DNA from: Streptomyces davaonensis JCM 4913
GTDB lineage: Bacteria > Actinomycetota > Actinomycetes > Streptomycetales > Streptomycetaceae
Direction: 5' to 3'
DNA: 64,000 nucleotides
NCBI RefSeq assembly: GCF_000349325.1
Contig: NC_020504.1
Coordinates: forward strand, 496,001 to 560,000
Shown one piece after another: positions 15,920-25,240 of this stretch. Both the position numbers and the translations under genes were made by a program. Under the pieces are notes generated by a model. The model saw only the letters and a list, made by a program, of their open reading frames with translations. It searched no databases and was not told the origin of the DNA. The stretch's first letter is position 1. Every line of letters starts with the position of its first letter.

Positions 15920-16915
15920 TCAGTTGCCCACGCCGAGGCCGGACATGAACGCGGACGGGTACCGGTCACCGCGCGCCGCGCCGAGCGGCACCGCCTTCTC
16001 GATCTCGGCGAGGTCGTCGGGGGTGAGGTTCAGTTCCATCGCGGGCAGCGCCTCGGCCAGCCGTACGCGAGTACGCGCACCGACCAGCGGCACGATGTCC
16101 GCGCCCTGCGCCGCCACCCAGGCGATGGCCAGCTGGGCGACGGTGCACCCCTTCGCCTCGGCGACCCGCCGCAGAGCCTCCACCAAGGCGAGGTTGTGTT
16201 CCACGTTCCCGTCCGAGAAGCGCGGGCTGAAGGCGCGACTGTCGCCCGGGCCGCGGCTCCGGTCGGCGGACCAGTGCCCGGAGATCAGGCCACGACCCAG
16301 GACGCCGTACGCGGTCAGGCCGATGCCCAGCTCCCGCAGCACCGGCAGGACGTCCGCCTCCACCGCGCGGGAGATCAGCGAGTACTCGATCTGCAGGTCG
16401 GCGACCGGGTGCACGGCGTGTGCCCGGCGGATCGTCGGCGCATCGACCTCCGAGAGCCCCAGGTACCGCACATGACCTGCCTCGATCATCTCCTTCACCG
16501 CTCCCACCGTCTCCTCGATGGGTACCGCCGGATCCAGCCGGGCAGGACGGTAGATGTCGATGTGGTCGGTGCCCAGCCGCGTCAGCGAGTAGGCGAGGAA
16601 GTTCTTCACCGCCTCGGGACGGCAGTCATGCCCACCGAACTGCGCACCGGGCCCACGCAACATGCCGAACTTGACGCTCAGTTGGTAGCGGTCCCGTTCC
16701 CGGCCGCGGAGTGCCTCGGCGAGCAGCAACTCGTTGTGGCCCATGGCGTAGAAGTCGCCGGTGTCGATGAGCGTGATGCCGGCCTCCAGCGCGGCATGCA
16801 CGGTGGCGACACTCTCCGCGCGGTCGGCCGCGCCGTAGACGCCCGACATCCCCATCGCGCCCAAGCCCAGCGCGGAGACGGCCGGGCCGCTGCTGCCCAG
16901 GGTTCGTGTCTGCAT
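15920..16915 (-). CDS. Aldo/keto reductase
   Basis: A 331-residue AKR TIM-barrel protein. It contains RTLGSSGPAVSALGLGAMGMSG at the N-terminus, catalytic Asp and Tyr in DTGDFYAMG, and catalytic Lys in SVKFG. The fourth tetrad position, usually His in YYQHRVDP, reads YRPARLDP here, so His is replaced by Ala; a subgroup of related AKRs shares this form. It probably reduces carbonyls with NADPH. RBS AAGGAG precedes the ATG. It diverges from the XRE regulator, which is the likely repressor. Confidence 0.9.
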   Translation of the reverse strand: MQTRTLGSSGPAVSALGLGAMGMSGVYGAADRAESVATVHAALEAGITLIDTGDFYAMGHNELLLAEALRGRERDRYQLSVKFGMLRGPGAQFGGHDCRPEAVKNFLAYSLTRLGTDHIDIYRPARLDPAVPIEETVGAVKEMIEAGHVRYLGLSEVDAPTIRRAHAVHPVADLQIEYSLISRAVEADVLPVLRELGIGLTAYGVLGRGLISGHWSADRSRGPGDSRAFSPRFSDGNVEHNLALVEALRRVAEAKGCTVAQLAIAWVAAQGADIVPLVGARTRVRLAEALPAMELNLTPDDLAEIEKAVPLGAARGDRYPSAFMSGLGVGN

Positions 16916-17044
16916 GACGTTCTCCTTCGTCGTCGGCCTCTGCCCCACTGTGCGTCCGCACCTGTGGTGCCGGGGAGCGGAGCGTTCATCATGGGAGAGC
17001 CACTCCCTGGATCGGCTCGCCCTCCGCGAGGGACCATTGGGGTC

Positions 17045-17905
17045 ATGCAGCGTGACCAGCTCGCCGACTTCCTGCGCCGCCGCCGCGAGGCGATCCGCCC
17101 GGCCGAGGTCGGCCTCGCCGACGGACCCCGCCGCCGCACCAGCGGCCTGCGCCGGGAAGAGGTGGCCATGCTCGCCGGCGTGTCGGTGGACTATGTCGTA
17201 CGGCTCGAGCAGAGCCGTAGCAGCCAGCCCTCGCCCCAGCTGCTCGGCGCGCTGGCACGAGCTTTGCGTCTGTCCGACGACGAGCGCGACCACCTGTTCC
17301 ACCTCGCCGGGCACCGCCCTCCGCCCGCCGAGGGAGTGGCACGCATGGCCCGCGCGGGACTGATCCGCATGCTCGACCTGCTCGGCGACACCCCGGCCCT
17401 GGTGCTGTCCGACCTCGGCGAGATCCTCGCCCAGAACCGAACAGCCCTCCTCCTGATGGGTGATCAGACATCCCTCTCCGGTGACCGGCGCTACCTCATC
17501 CACCGCTGGTTCACCGAGCCCGCCACCCGCGCCGTCTGTCCGCCCGAGGAACAGGAGCGCCACGCCCGTCAACTCGTGGCCGACCTGCGCGCGGCCGCCG
17601 GCCGCCGCTCGGGCGACGCCACGGTCACCGGACTCATCGACCGGCTACAGGCAGCCAGCGCCGACTTCCGTCGCCTGTGGGCCGAGCACGAGGTGGCAGT
17701 CCGCCGCGCCGACCGCAAAACCCTCCTCCACCCGCGGGTCGGCCGCCTGTTGATGGACTGCGAGACCCTGGTCACCCCCGACCAAGGACAGCAACTCCTG
17801 GTCCTCACACCGGCAGACGCCGACACCCGCGAACGACTCGACCTCCTGCGCGTACTCGGTACCCAGGAATTCCCCACGGAGCACCCCCAGCCGCCCGCGC
17901 AGTGA
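17045..17905 (+). CDS. XRE-family regulator with MmyB-like ligand-binding domain
   Basis: A 286-residue regulator. The N-terminal HTH has LRRRREAIRPAEVGL, RTSGLRREEVAMLAGVSVDYVVRLEQ and LLGALARALRLS (residues about 5-70). The C-terminal domain (about 100-280) is the MmyB-type PAS-like domain (LVLSDLGEILAQN, LHPRVGRLLMDCETL) known to bind fatty-acid-like ligands. These regulators usually sit divergent to an oxidoreductase and repress it. That fits the AKR gene 130 bp away. Confidence 0.92.
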   Translation: MQRDQLADFLRRRREAIRPAEVGLADGPRRRTSGLRREEVAMLAGVSVDYVVRLEQSRSSQPSPQLLGALARALRLSDDERDHLFHLAGHRPPPAEGVARMARAGLIRMLDLLGDTPALVLSDLGEILAQNRTALLLMGDQTSLSGDRRYLIHRWFTEPATRAVCPPEEQERHARQLVADLRAAAGRRSGDATVTGLIDRLQAASADFRRLWAEHEVAVRRADRKTLLHPRVGRLLMDCETLVTPDQGQQLLVLTPADADTRERLDLLRVLGTQEFPTEHPQPPAQ

Positions 17906-17994
17906 AGCAGCCGGCCACGCCGGTACGGGGTGTCTCAGTGATGGCGAAGAGACGAACACAGGTGTCTTCCGTACTATCGCTACAACACCACTGT

Positions 17995-18011
17995 GCGGCA
18001 GTAACTGCCGC
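17995..18011. promoter_or_regulatory. Short perfect inverted repeat upstream of the coiled-coil regulatory protein
   Basis: GCGGCAG-TAA-CTGCCGC lies 105 bp before the ATG of the downstream gene. It could be an operator or a small hairpin in a leader. It is not followed by a U-tract. The role is inferred only from position. Confidence 0.3.
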
Positions 18012-18115
18012 TGCCGACACGAGACCAGGCAGAACAGACACACGCGTTAGATTTCGCATACGCCGCAGGCTCGCTGCTCCGCGTGACCTCGGCTTCGAGC
18101 AAGGATGTGAGCACC

Positions 18116-18742
18116 ATGTCCGAAAGCACCGTCGAACCGAGCGAGTTGACGTCGCAGTACAGCGCCCAAGTGGCCGGTGACCTTGAGCGCAACCTCAAGG
18201 AGCAGGAGCGTATTGGCGGCGAGATCGAAACGCTGCAAACTCAGCTGGCCGCCTTGCGGCAGGACCACACAGTCCTTGTGAGCATTCAGCAGGCGCTCGG
18301 TGCTTCGGCAACTCCCTCCGCCCCCGAGGCCAAGTCCGCCTCCACGGTGCCCGCGCCGCGCACCAAGCGATCGAGCGCGGCCAAGCCCACGAAGGACAAG
18401 AAGACCGGCACCGAACCCCGGAAGCGGACCAGCAGGAAGAGCGCCGCTACGGCAGCGGCAGCGTCGTCCGCGTCACCCACACTCGTGGAACTCGTGCGCG
18501 AACACCTGGCGGGTCAGGGCGAGCCTCGTTCTGCCGCCGAAGTCACCGCCGAACTCGGGCGGCAGCATCCCGAGCGCAACATCAAGACAACGGTCGTACG
18601 CACGACGCTGGAAGGCCTCGTCGCCAAGAGCCAGGCCCAGCGCAGCAAGCAGGGCAACTCCGTCTTCTACACGGGTCCGGACAACGGCCCGGACACCGCT
18701 CCTGCCCCGGCCGAGGAAGAAGCCCCGAAGCAGTCCGACTGA
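18116..18742 (+). CDS. Coiled-coil plus winged-helix regulatory protein
   Basis: A 208-residue protein typical of Streptomyces. Residues about 15-60 form a coiled coil (LERNLKEQERIGGEIETLQTQ). Residues about 65-130 are a basic, Lys/Ala/Ser/Thr-rich linker like histone H1 tails (TKRSSAAKPTKDKK). Residues about 130-190 form a winged helix (LVELVREHLAGQ, AAEVTAELGRQHPERNI, VVRTTLEGLVAKSQAQR). The C-terminus is acidic. It probably binds DNA as a dimer or higher oligomer. Function is unknown. The ATG at 18116 follows AAGGA; the longer frame upstream lacks a usable start. Confidence 0.75.
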   Translation: MSESTVEPSELTSQYSAQVAGDLERNLKEQERIGGEIETLQTQLAALRQDHTVLVSIQQALGASATPSAPEAKSASTVPAPRTKRSSAAKPTKDKKTGTEPRKRTSRKSAATAAAASSASPTLVELVREHLAGQGEPRSAAEVTAELGRQHPERNIKTTVVRTTLEGLVAKSQAQRSKQGNSVFYTGPDNGPDTAPAPAEEEAPKQSD

Positions 18743-18749
18743 CCAACCA

Positions 18750-18778
18750 CAAGGGCTGACACACCGGTTGGGCCCTTG
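18750..18778 (+). terminator. Hairpin terminator after the regulatory protein
   Basis: CAAGGGC and GCCCTTG form a 7-bp stem 8 nt after the stop codon, with a 15-nt loop. Confidence 0.45.
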
Positions 18779-18896
18779 AGTTCGCAGCACATCGCCGTGC
18801 CCCGCGGGCGTCTCGTTCGCCATGGGGCACGGCAGCTTTGCGTCTGGCGGCATCCCATGTGGCCGATCACCGGCACTTCGTCCTCCCCACATCAAT

Positions 18897-18919
18897 CTTT
18901 GTACTGCATGCGTACAAAG
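18897..18919. promoter_or_regulatory. 8-7-8 inverted repeat, probable operator for the secreted PA14/DUF1080 gene
   Basis: Perfect arms CTTTGTAC and GTACAAAG flank a 7-nt spacer (TGCATGC, itself part-palindromic). The site is AT-rich compared with its surroundings and lies about 147 bp before the start of the large secreted protein. The 323-bp intergenic stretch holds no gene. The repeat has the size of a dimeric repressor site, and no regulator gene is adjacent. Confidence 0.5.
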
Positions 18920-19065
18920 ATATGGACGCACCAGAAGAAGTCTCCTAACGTGTCCCGCGCGCCACGGCATTCCGCTCCACCCTCCGGCGACACCCCCGCT
19001 CCATCCCGCTGCACCCATCACCCGCAGCCCGGCTCCGTACGCCGTACGGTCCGCGAGGAGGACGC

Positions 19066-22000
19066 ATGCGCACACAGCCCCCGCGAAGACGCGCTTTCCG
19101 CCGCACCCTGACCACCGCGCTCATCTGCTGCACCGCGGCCCTGAGCCTGACCACTGGCCCGGCGAACGCGGATCCGCAGCCGACCGCCTCCGAACTGCCC
19201 CCGCAGGAACCGGGAGTTACGCTGCGCGTCTTCGACGTGCAGATCCCGTTGGACGAGCTCTGCACGCTCAAGCCCGGCCAGACCCCGAACATCGACAAGC
19301 TGGAACCGGACATCGACTTCTCCACCGCCGAGGACTTCGGTTTCGAATCCAACTTCGTGAGCCAGGTCACCGCCAACATCAACGTGCCGCAGGACGGCAC
19401 GTACACCTTCCGGCTCACCAGCGACGACGGCTCACAGCTGCTGATCGACGACCAACTCGTCATCGACCACGACGGGTTGCACGGCGCGGAGCCCAAGGAC
19501 GGGACGGTCGAGTTGACCGCCGGCTACCACTCGCTGCGCATCGACCACTTCGAGCGCGGCGGCGGGCAACAGGTCACCCTGGCCTGGCAGCCGCCCGGTG
19601 CCTCCGAGTTCGCCCTGGTGCCCAACTCGGTGCTCAGCACGGAGGCGGACGTGGTGCGGGTGACGGCGCCCGGACGCAAGGAGTGCGAGGGCGCCTTCGA
19701 CAGCCCGGGCGACGGCCTGCCGCTGACCGGGGTCCACCCCGACTACGACTTGACTGATCTGCGCCCCGCGGGCTTCGAACCGCAGATCACCGCGATGGAC
19801 TGGCTGCCCGACAACCGACTCGCGGTGACCACTTGGGGCGGCTCGCAGGCCACGGCGGGCGAGGTGTACCTGCTCGACCATGTCACCGGCGCCACCGGCC
19901 CCGACAAGGTGACCACGAAGAAGATCGCCTCCGGGCTCAAGGAGCCGATGGGCATCAAGTACGTCGACGGAAAGCTCTACGTCTCGCAGAAGCACGAGCT
20001 GACCGAACTGACGGACACCAACGGCGACGACGTCATCGACGACACGCGCACCGTGGCCACTTGGCCGTACGGCGGCAACTTCCACGAGTTCGCGTTCGGC
20101 CTGCTCTACCGGGACGGGTTCTTCTATCTGAACCTCTCCGTCGCCATCAACTACGGCGGCGCCACCACCGATCCGCAGCCCGCGGCCAACCGCGGCACGA
20201 CCATCAAGGTCAACCGCAAGACCGGCAAGGTCTCCTACATCGCGGGCGGTCTGCGCACCCCCAACGGCATCGGCTTCGGCCCCCAGGGCGACCTCTTCGT
20301 CACCGACAACCAGGGCGGCTGGCTGCCGGCCTCCAAACTGGTACGCATCAAGCAGGACCGCTTCTTCAACCACTACACCAACCCCGACGGCCCGTTCGAC
20401 GCGAACCCCGTCACCCAGCCGGTCTTGTGGCTCCCGCAGAACGAGATCGCCAACTCCCCCAGCACCCCGATCTACGTCACCAAGGGGCGCTACGCGGGCC
20501 AGATGCTCTTCGGAGACGTCACCTACGGCGGGCTCCAGCGGGCCTACCTGGAGAAGGTCAAGGGCGAGTACCAGGGCGCCGTCTTCCGCCACACCCAGGG
20601 CCTGGAGGCCGGCGTGACCCGCATCAGCCGCGGACCGGACGGCGCCATCTACGCCGGCGGCCTCGGCGCGGGCGGCAACTGGGGCCAGGAGGGCAAGCTG
20701 ACGTACGGCCTGCAAAAACTCACGTCCAACGGCGGCAACGCCTTTGACATCCTGTCCATGCGGGCCGTCGACGGCGGCTTCGAGCTGACGTACACACAGC
20801 CCTTGTCGCAGGAAACCGCCGACAAGCTGGCGGACCGCTACCGGGTCAAGCAGTGGCGCTACGTGCCCACCCCGGCCTACGGCGGCCCCAAGGTGGACGA
20901 GGAGACCCTCACCGTCCGCTCGGCATCCCTGTCCCGGGACGGCAAGAAGGTGCGGCTCAGCATCGCCGGCCTCAAGCCCGGCCACGTCGTCCACGTCCGC
21001 TCCCCGCGCCCCTTCAGCTCCGCCTCGGGCGAATCGCTGTGGAGCACGGAAGCCTGGTACACGCTGAACAACCTCACCAGCGCTCACCCACGGACGACGC
21101 TGTACGAAGCCGAAGAGGCCGCCCTCAGCGGCGGCGCCGGAACCAACACCGACCACGGCGGCTTCTCGGGCGCGTCGTTCGTCGACCGCTACGGCGCGCA
21201 GGGCGCGACGACCACGTTCACCGTCGACGTCCCCGAGGACGGCTCGTACGACGTGGGCCTGCGCTACTCCAACGGGCCCAACCCGTTCAGCGGGACCAAG
21301 GCGATCAGCGTCGCCGTCAACGGCGCGAAGGTGGGACAGACCCGGCTGCTCAGCACCGGCGACTGGGAGACCTGGTCGACACAGGCGGAGAAGCTCACTC
21401 TGCGGGCCGGGACCAACACCATCGCCTACCGCAACGACCCCGGCGACGACGGGCACGTCAACCTGGACCTGATCACGGTGCACAAGTCCGGTGAGCGGGT
21501 GACTCTGTTCGACGGTGAGGACCGGTCGCTGTGGCAGCACACCTCGGGCCGGGCGGCTCAGTGGCCGCTGCTGGCGGACGGCGGCATGGAGGTGTGCTGC
21601 GGCGATCTGCGTACCAAGACCGCCTACCGCGACTTCCGCCTGCACGTGGAGTTCCGGCTGCCGAACCTGCCACCGGACGTGACCGGCCAGGACCGCGCCA
21701 ACAGCGGTGTCTATCTCCAGGACCGCTACGAGATCCAGATCCTGGACTCGTACGGCGACACGGACCTGGCGAACAACGAGGCCGCGTCGATCTACAGCCG
21801 CAAGGCGGCGGACGTCAACGCGGCGCTGGCGCCGGAGACTTGGCAGTCGTACGACATCGTCTTCCATGCCGCCCGCTACAACGACGCCGGTGACAAGACC
21901 GCCGACGCCCGGGTGACGATGATGTGGAACGGCAAGACGGTCCACGACGACGTCGCCATCACCTCCCCCACCGGCGGCGGCGCACCGGAGACGGCAATGG

Positions 22001-22074
22001 CGGGCGCGATCCGCCTCCAGGATCACGGCAACAAGGTCCGCTACCGCAACATCTGGATCGAGCCGCTGGACTGA
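19066..22074 (+). CDS. Secreted multidomain carbohydrate-active protein (PA14, beta-propeller, CBM, DUF1080)
   Basis: A 1002-residue secreted protein. A Sec signal peptide (residues 1-36, cleavage near ANA-DP) is followed by a PA14 domain (about 50-185; GTYTFRLTSDDGSQLLIDDQ). Next is a propeller-like domain (about 225-510; MDWLPDNRLAVTTWGG, LRTPNGIGFGPQGDLFVTDNQG), a C-terminal extension (about 560-675), a CBM35/CBM6-type beta sandwich (about 683-805; YEAEEA...GFSGASFVD) and a C-terminal DUF1080 domain (about 808-1002; LFDGEDRSLWQH, NSGVYLQDRYEIQILDSYG). DUF1080 members include 3-keto-glycoside hydrolases. It probably binds and splits an oxidised or complex glycan outside the cell. Confidence 0.85.
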   Translation: MRTQPPRRRAFRRTLTTALICCTAALSLTTGPANADPQPTASELPPQEPGVTLRVFDVQIPLDELCTLKPGQTPNIDKLEPDIDFSTAEDFGFESNFVSQVTANINVPQDGTYTFRLTSDDGSQLLIDDQLVIDHDGLHGAEPKDGTVELTAGYHSLRIDHFERGGGQQVTLAWQPPGASEFALVPNSVLSTEADVVRVTAPGRKECEGAFDSPGDGLPLTGVHPDYDLTDLRPAGFEPQITAMDWLPDNRLAVTTWGGSQATAGEVYLLDHVTGATGPDKVTTKKIASGLKEPMGIKYVDGKLYVSQKHELTELTDTNGDDVIDDTRTVATWPYGGNFHEFAFGLLYRDGFFYLNLSVAINYGGATTDPQPAANRGTTIKVNRKTGKVSYIAGGLRTPNGIGFGPQGDLFVTDNQGGWLPASKLVRIKQDRFFNHYTNPDGPFDANPVTQPVLWLPQNEIANSPSTPIYVTKGRYAGQMLFGDVTYGGLQRAYLEKVKGEYQGAVFRHTQGLEAGVTRISRGPDGAIYAGGLGAGGNWGQEGKLTYGLQKLTSNGGNAFDILSMRAVDGGFELTYTQPLSQETADKLADRYRVKQWRYVPTPAYGGPKVDEETLTVRSASLSRDGKKVRLSIAGLKPGHVVHVRSPRPFSSASGESLWSTEAWYTLNNLTSAHPRTTLYEAEEAALSGGAGTNTDHGGFSGASFVDRYGAQGATTTFTVDVPEDGSYDVGLRYSNGPNPFSGTKAISVAVNGAKVGQTRLLSTGDWETWSTQAEKLTLRAGTNTIAYRNDPGDDGHVNLDLITVHKSGERVTLFDGEDRSLWQHTSGRAAQWPLLADGGMEVCCGDLRTKTAYRDFRLHVEFRLPNLPPDVTGQDRANSGVYLQDRYEIQILDSYGDTDLANNEAASIYSRKAADVNAALAPETWQSYDIVFHAARYNDAGDKTADARVTMMWNGKTVHDDVAITSPTGGGAPETAMAGAIRLQDHGNKVRYRNIWIEPLD

Positions 22075-22081
22075 ACGGACA

Positions 22082-22117
22082 CGCTGCCCCCGGGAGTTGC
22101 ACATCCCGGGGGCAGCG
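22082..22117. terminator. Strong terminator between the convergent PA14/DUF1080 and GH16 genes
   Basis: A 14-bp perfect stem, CGCTGCCCCCGGGA with TCCCGGGGGCAGCG, and an 8-nt loop lie in the 49-bp gap between two converging genes. It can serve both. Confidence 0.85.
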
Positions 22118-22123
22118 CCGTGT

Positions 22124-23554
22124 TCAGGACGCCGGGACCTCGTCGACGAAGGTCGTCCCGGCGTTGCGCAGGGAGGTGATCTTCGCGGAGACCTGAGCCG
22201 GGGTGAGGACCTGGTCCTTGACGTGCAGGACGTAGTCGACCTGCTGGTCATAGGCGCGCGGGGTGGTCGACGTCTGGCCGTTGAGGTCGATCAGCCACTG
22301 GTTGAAGTTGATGGACATGGGCCGCTCGGGCAGGTAGGCGGCGTCATGTGTGCCGAAGTGCTGGCCGTCGATGTAGTAGGTGATCCGGCTGTTGTCGATG
22401 GTCACGACGAGGTCGTGCCAGCCGGCGTAGCTGGTCCTGCTCTCGCTGTGCTGGTTGACCGCCTGCCACGGGTCCGGGTTGTAGGTCTCCCAGGAGGTCG
22501 TGTACAGGATGTTCGCCGGCTCGCCCCAGCCGCCGTTGGGCAGATACTCGAAGTCGTACTCGGCGTAGTCGTCGGCCATCGGGGCCTTGAGGTCGTTGAT
22601 GGTGAAGAAGGTCTGGACGATGTGGTCGCCGTCGGGGCCGTACTTGGGGGCGTCGGAGAACTTGACCCGGGCCGCGTAGGTGCCGTTCTTGAACTTCGTC
22701 GCCTTGGTGAGGACTTCGGTGTGGGTGGTGCTGGAGCCGGTGCCTGCGCTGGAGGTCTCCAGGTTCATCACCGTGTTGCCGCTCTGGTTGGCGAAGGTGA
22801 CCTTGGAGGGGTCCCAGGTGGCGCCGGGGACGCCGGGGCCACCGGAGTTGGAGCGGACGCTCCAGCCGTGGCTGGACAGGGCCGGGTCGGTGTGCGAGGT
22901 GTAGGAGAAGTCGTCGAACAGGGTCTGGCCGCTGTCGCCGGGCGGGTCGGTCGGCGGGTCGGTCGGCTCGTTCCCTGCGGGGGCGGTGCCCCACACGTTG
23001 GCGCCGGACAGCTGCGCGGTGACCTTGCTCCAGTCGGCGTAGGCGGTCTGGGTGCCGTTGAAGGAGTAGTCGTCGCTCTGCGTCAGGGTCTGCCAGCTGG
23101 ACTGGTAGAAGCGCAGTTGCATGTCGCCGGTGTCGGCGCCGGGGGCGAGGGAGCCGGCCGCGGAGGTGAAGCCGATCTCCAGGTAGCGGTCGGCCGTGGC
23201 GGTGGGGTTGGCGAGCGTGCCGAAGGTGCCGGTGATCGCCGAGCAGCCCTTGACCGCCCATGAGCAGGCGAAGCGGTACGAGGCGCTCGGGGAGTCGGCC
23301 TTGAAGTAGTAGCGGATCTTGACCTGGCTCAGCTGGACGGTGGTGGTGCCGGTGTTGCGCACCTTGAACCACGGCTCGGACTGGTCGGCGGTGGCACCAC
23401 TGGCGCTGGTGCGGTACTGGACGGCCAGGCCGTCGCCCGACGCCGCGGACGCGGTGACGGTGGTGAGGGGGACGGCCGCCAGGGCCAAGCTGCCGACGAC
23501 GGCGGTCAGGGCGAGGGCCGCGCGGCTGCCGCGGCGGTTGGCACGGGTACTCAT
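22124..23554 (-). CDS. Secreted GH16 endoglucanase with N-terminal CBM3
   Basis: A 476-residue secreted enzyme. The signal peptide ends near ASA (residue about 38). Residues about 40-190 match a CBM3 cellulose-binding module (GLAVQYRTSASGATADQ, WFKVRNTGTTTVQLSQVKIRYYF). A Pro/Thr/Asp linker of about 15 residues leads to a GH16 beta-jelly roll (about 212-476). The catalytic ExDxE is E332, D334, E336 in AEYDFEYLP. It should cleave beta-1,3 or mixed beta-1,3/1,4 glucan while attached to cellulose. The ATG follows AGGAAA. Confidence 0.9.
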   Translation of the reverse strand: MSTRANRRGSRAALALTAVVGSLALAAVPLTTVTASAASGDGLAVQYRTSASGATADQSEPWFKVRNTGTTTVQLSQVKIRYYFKADSPSASYRFACSWAVKGCSAITGTFGTLANPTATADRYLEIGFTSAAGSLAPGADTGDMQLRFYQSSWQTLTQSDDYSFNGTQTAYADWSKVTAQLSGANVWGTAPAGNEPTDPPTDPPGDSGQTLFDDFSYTSHTDPALSSHGWSVRSNSGGPGVPGATWDPSKVTFANQSGNTVMNLETSSAGTGSSTTHTEVLTKATKFKNGTYAARVKFSDAPKYGPDGDHIVQTFFTINDLKAPMADDYAEYDFEYLPNGGWGEPANILYTTSWETYNPDPWQAVNQHSESRTSYAGWHDLVVTIDNSRITYYIDGQHFGTHDAAYLPERPMSINFNQWLIDLNGQTSTTPRAYDQQVDYVLHVKDQVLTPAQVSAKITSLRNAGTTFVDEVPAS

Positions 23555-23631
23555 CCGACAGTTTCCTTTCGTTCGCTCCCGCCATCCGCGGGAGGGATCG
23601 TGGGGGGTGTGCGGGTGGAGCTGGGACGGCT

Positions 23632-25206
23632 TCACACGGGGGCGTGTGCCGTCCGGTCCCGGAGGGTGTCGTGCGGTACGCCGAGCGCGGTCAGTCGCGC
23701 GCGGTGCCCGTCCAGCCGGGTCCGGAAGTCCGGCCAGTCGTCTGTGGAGGTGGAGCCCCACGCCCGCTCGGCGAGGGCGCACAGGCGGGGGTAGGTGAGG
23801 TACTCAATGTGTTCGGGTGTCGGCACGAACTCGGTCCACAGCTGCCCCTGGGTGCCCAGGACCTTCCCGGCGAGCAGTGGCTCGTCGGAGGGCGGCACGA
23901 GGTCCACGCCGTACACGGTTCGCAGGTCGACGGCGTGGCCCGGCTGGGCGGGAGGTTCCCCGGGGCCGAGATCGCGTGCGTAGTCGAAGTAGGTGGAGCG
24001 GTGGTCGGCGTGGATGACGTCGTGTCCTTTGCGGGCGGCCGCCCAGGCGTGCCGCGGTGTGCGCCAGCTCATCACCGTGCAGCTCGGGGGCAGTGTGCTG
24101 CCGTCCTCGGCCCAGGCGATGGGGCGGCGGCCCGCCCGCACGACGTGGCCGGCCATCTTGGCCAGGAACCAGCCGTGCAGCTCCCGCGGGCCGGACAGCC
24201 CTTCCTGCGCGGCGCGGGCGATCGCGGCCGGGCTGGCCTCCCATTCCTCGGTGGGGACTTCGTCGCCCCCGATGTGGATGTACGGGGAGGGGAAGACGTC
24301 CATCACCTCGTCCAGAACAGTGCGGAAGAATTCGAGGACGTGGTCGCCGACGCCGAGCACGTTCGTGCACACGCCCCAGTGGGTCCACACGTCGAGCGGC
24401 ATGTCCGGGCGGTTGCCCAGTTCGGGGTAGGCGGCGAGCGCGGACCGTACGTGGCCCGGCACACCGACCTCCGGCACCACCGTCACTCCTCGTGCGGCCG
24501 CGTAGGCGATGAGTCCGGTCAGTTCTGCGCGGGTGTACGAGCCGCCGTGCGGACGGCCGTCGAAGTGGTTGCTGCCTGCGGGGCCGACCATCGACTGGGT
24601 CCGTCGGCTGCCGATCTCGGTGAGCCTGGGGTAGGCGGCCACCGGCATCCGCCAGCCCTGGTCGTCGGTGAGGTGCAGGTGCAGCATGTTCAGCTTGTGC
24701 AGGGCGAGGAGGTCGACGAAGCGGCGCAGGTAGGACACCGGCTGGAAGTGGCGGGCGACGTCGAGCAGCATGCCGCGCCAGGGGTGGGTGGGCACATCCG
24801 TGATCTCCGCCCCGATCAGCTCAATGGCCTCCGACGGCGCCGACAGGGCTTCGTAGGGCAGAAGTTGACGGATCGTCTGGACGCCGCGCAGCAGCCCGGT
24901 CGGGTGGGCGGCGCGCAGCAGCACTTGGTGGGCGGAGACGGTCAGGCCGTACCCCTCCTCGCCCAGTCCCGGGAGCGCGGGGTCGAGGGCGAGGACGACG
25001 GTGCCGTCCTCGGCGTGCTCCAGGCGCAGTCCCGATGCGGGCACGAGATAGGAGCGCAGGAGGTCGGCCGCCGGTTCGGCGCCAGGGGTGACGCGCAGTC
25101 GTGTGGTGTCGTCGAGCCGGAATCGGCCGGGGCGTGCGGAGAGCTTGCTGGGGCGGGGAACAAGCGCGAGATCAGGGCGTGGGCGTACGGGATGGGACAG
25201 GTCCAC
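23632..25206 (-). CDS. GH20 beta-N-acetylhexosaminidase, cytoplasmic
   Basis: A 524-residue GH20 enzyme with the N-terminal GH20b domain (about 15-125) and the catalytic barrel (about 128-480). The catalytic pair is D315-E316 in HIGGDEVP, and LHLHLTDDQGWR is another hallmark. There is no signal peptide, so it acts inside the cell on imported chitooligosaccharides, releasing GlcNAc. It directly follows the ABC permease genes (34 bp gap). This is the same order as dasABC followed by the hexosaminidase gene dasD in S. coelicolor. Confidence 0.93.
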   Translation of the reverse strand: MDLSHPVRPRPDLALVPRPSKLSARPGRFRLDDTTRLRVTPGAEPAADLLRSYLVPASGLRLEHAEDGTVVLALDPALPGLGEEGYGLTVSAHQVLLRAAHPTGLLRGVQTIRQLLPYEALSAPSEAIELIGAEITDVPTHPWRGMLLDVARHFQPVSYLRRFVDLLALHKLNMLHLHLTDDQGWRMPVAAYPRLTEIGSRRTQSMVGPAGSNHFDGRPHGGSYTRAELTGLIAYAAARGVTVVPEVGVPGHVRSALAAYPELGNRPDMPLDVWTHWGVCTNVLGVGDHVLEFFRTVLDEVMDVFPSPYIHIGGDEVPTEEWEASPAAIARAAQEGLSGPRELHGWFLAKMAGHVVRAGRRPIAWAEDGSTLPPSCTVMSWRTPRHAWAAARKGHDVIHADHRSTYFDYARDLGPGEPPAQPGHAVDLRTVYGVDLVPPSDEPLLAGKVLGTQGQLWTEFVPTPEHIEYLTYPRLCALAERAWGSTSTDDWPDFRTRLDGHRARLTALGVPHDTLRDRTAHAPV

Positions 25207-25240
25207 GGGGCTTTGCCTCCGGTGTTCGGTGGGGGGCCTG

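Noticed and set aside
19432..22251. 939-residue minus-strand open frame
   Set aside because: It lies opposite the PA14/DUF1080 gene, which has clear domains; the shadow has none.
22097..23263. 388-residue plus-strand open frame
   Set aside because: It is antisense to the CBM3-GH16 gene and has no recognisable motif.
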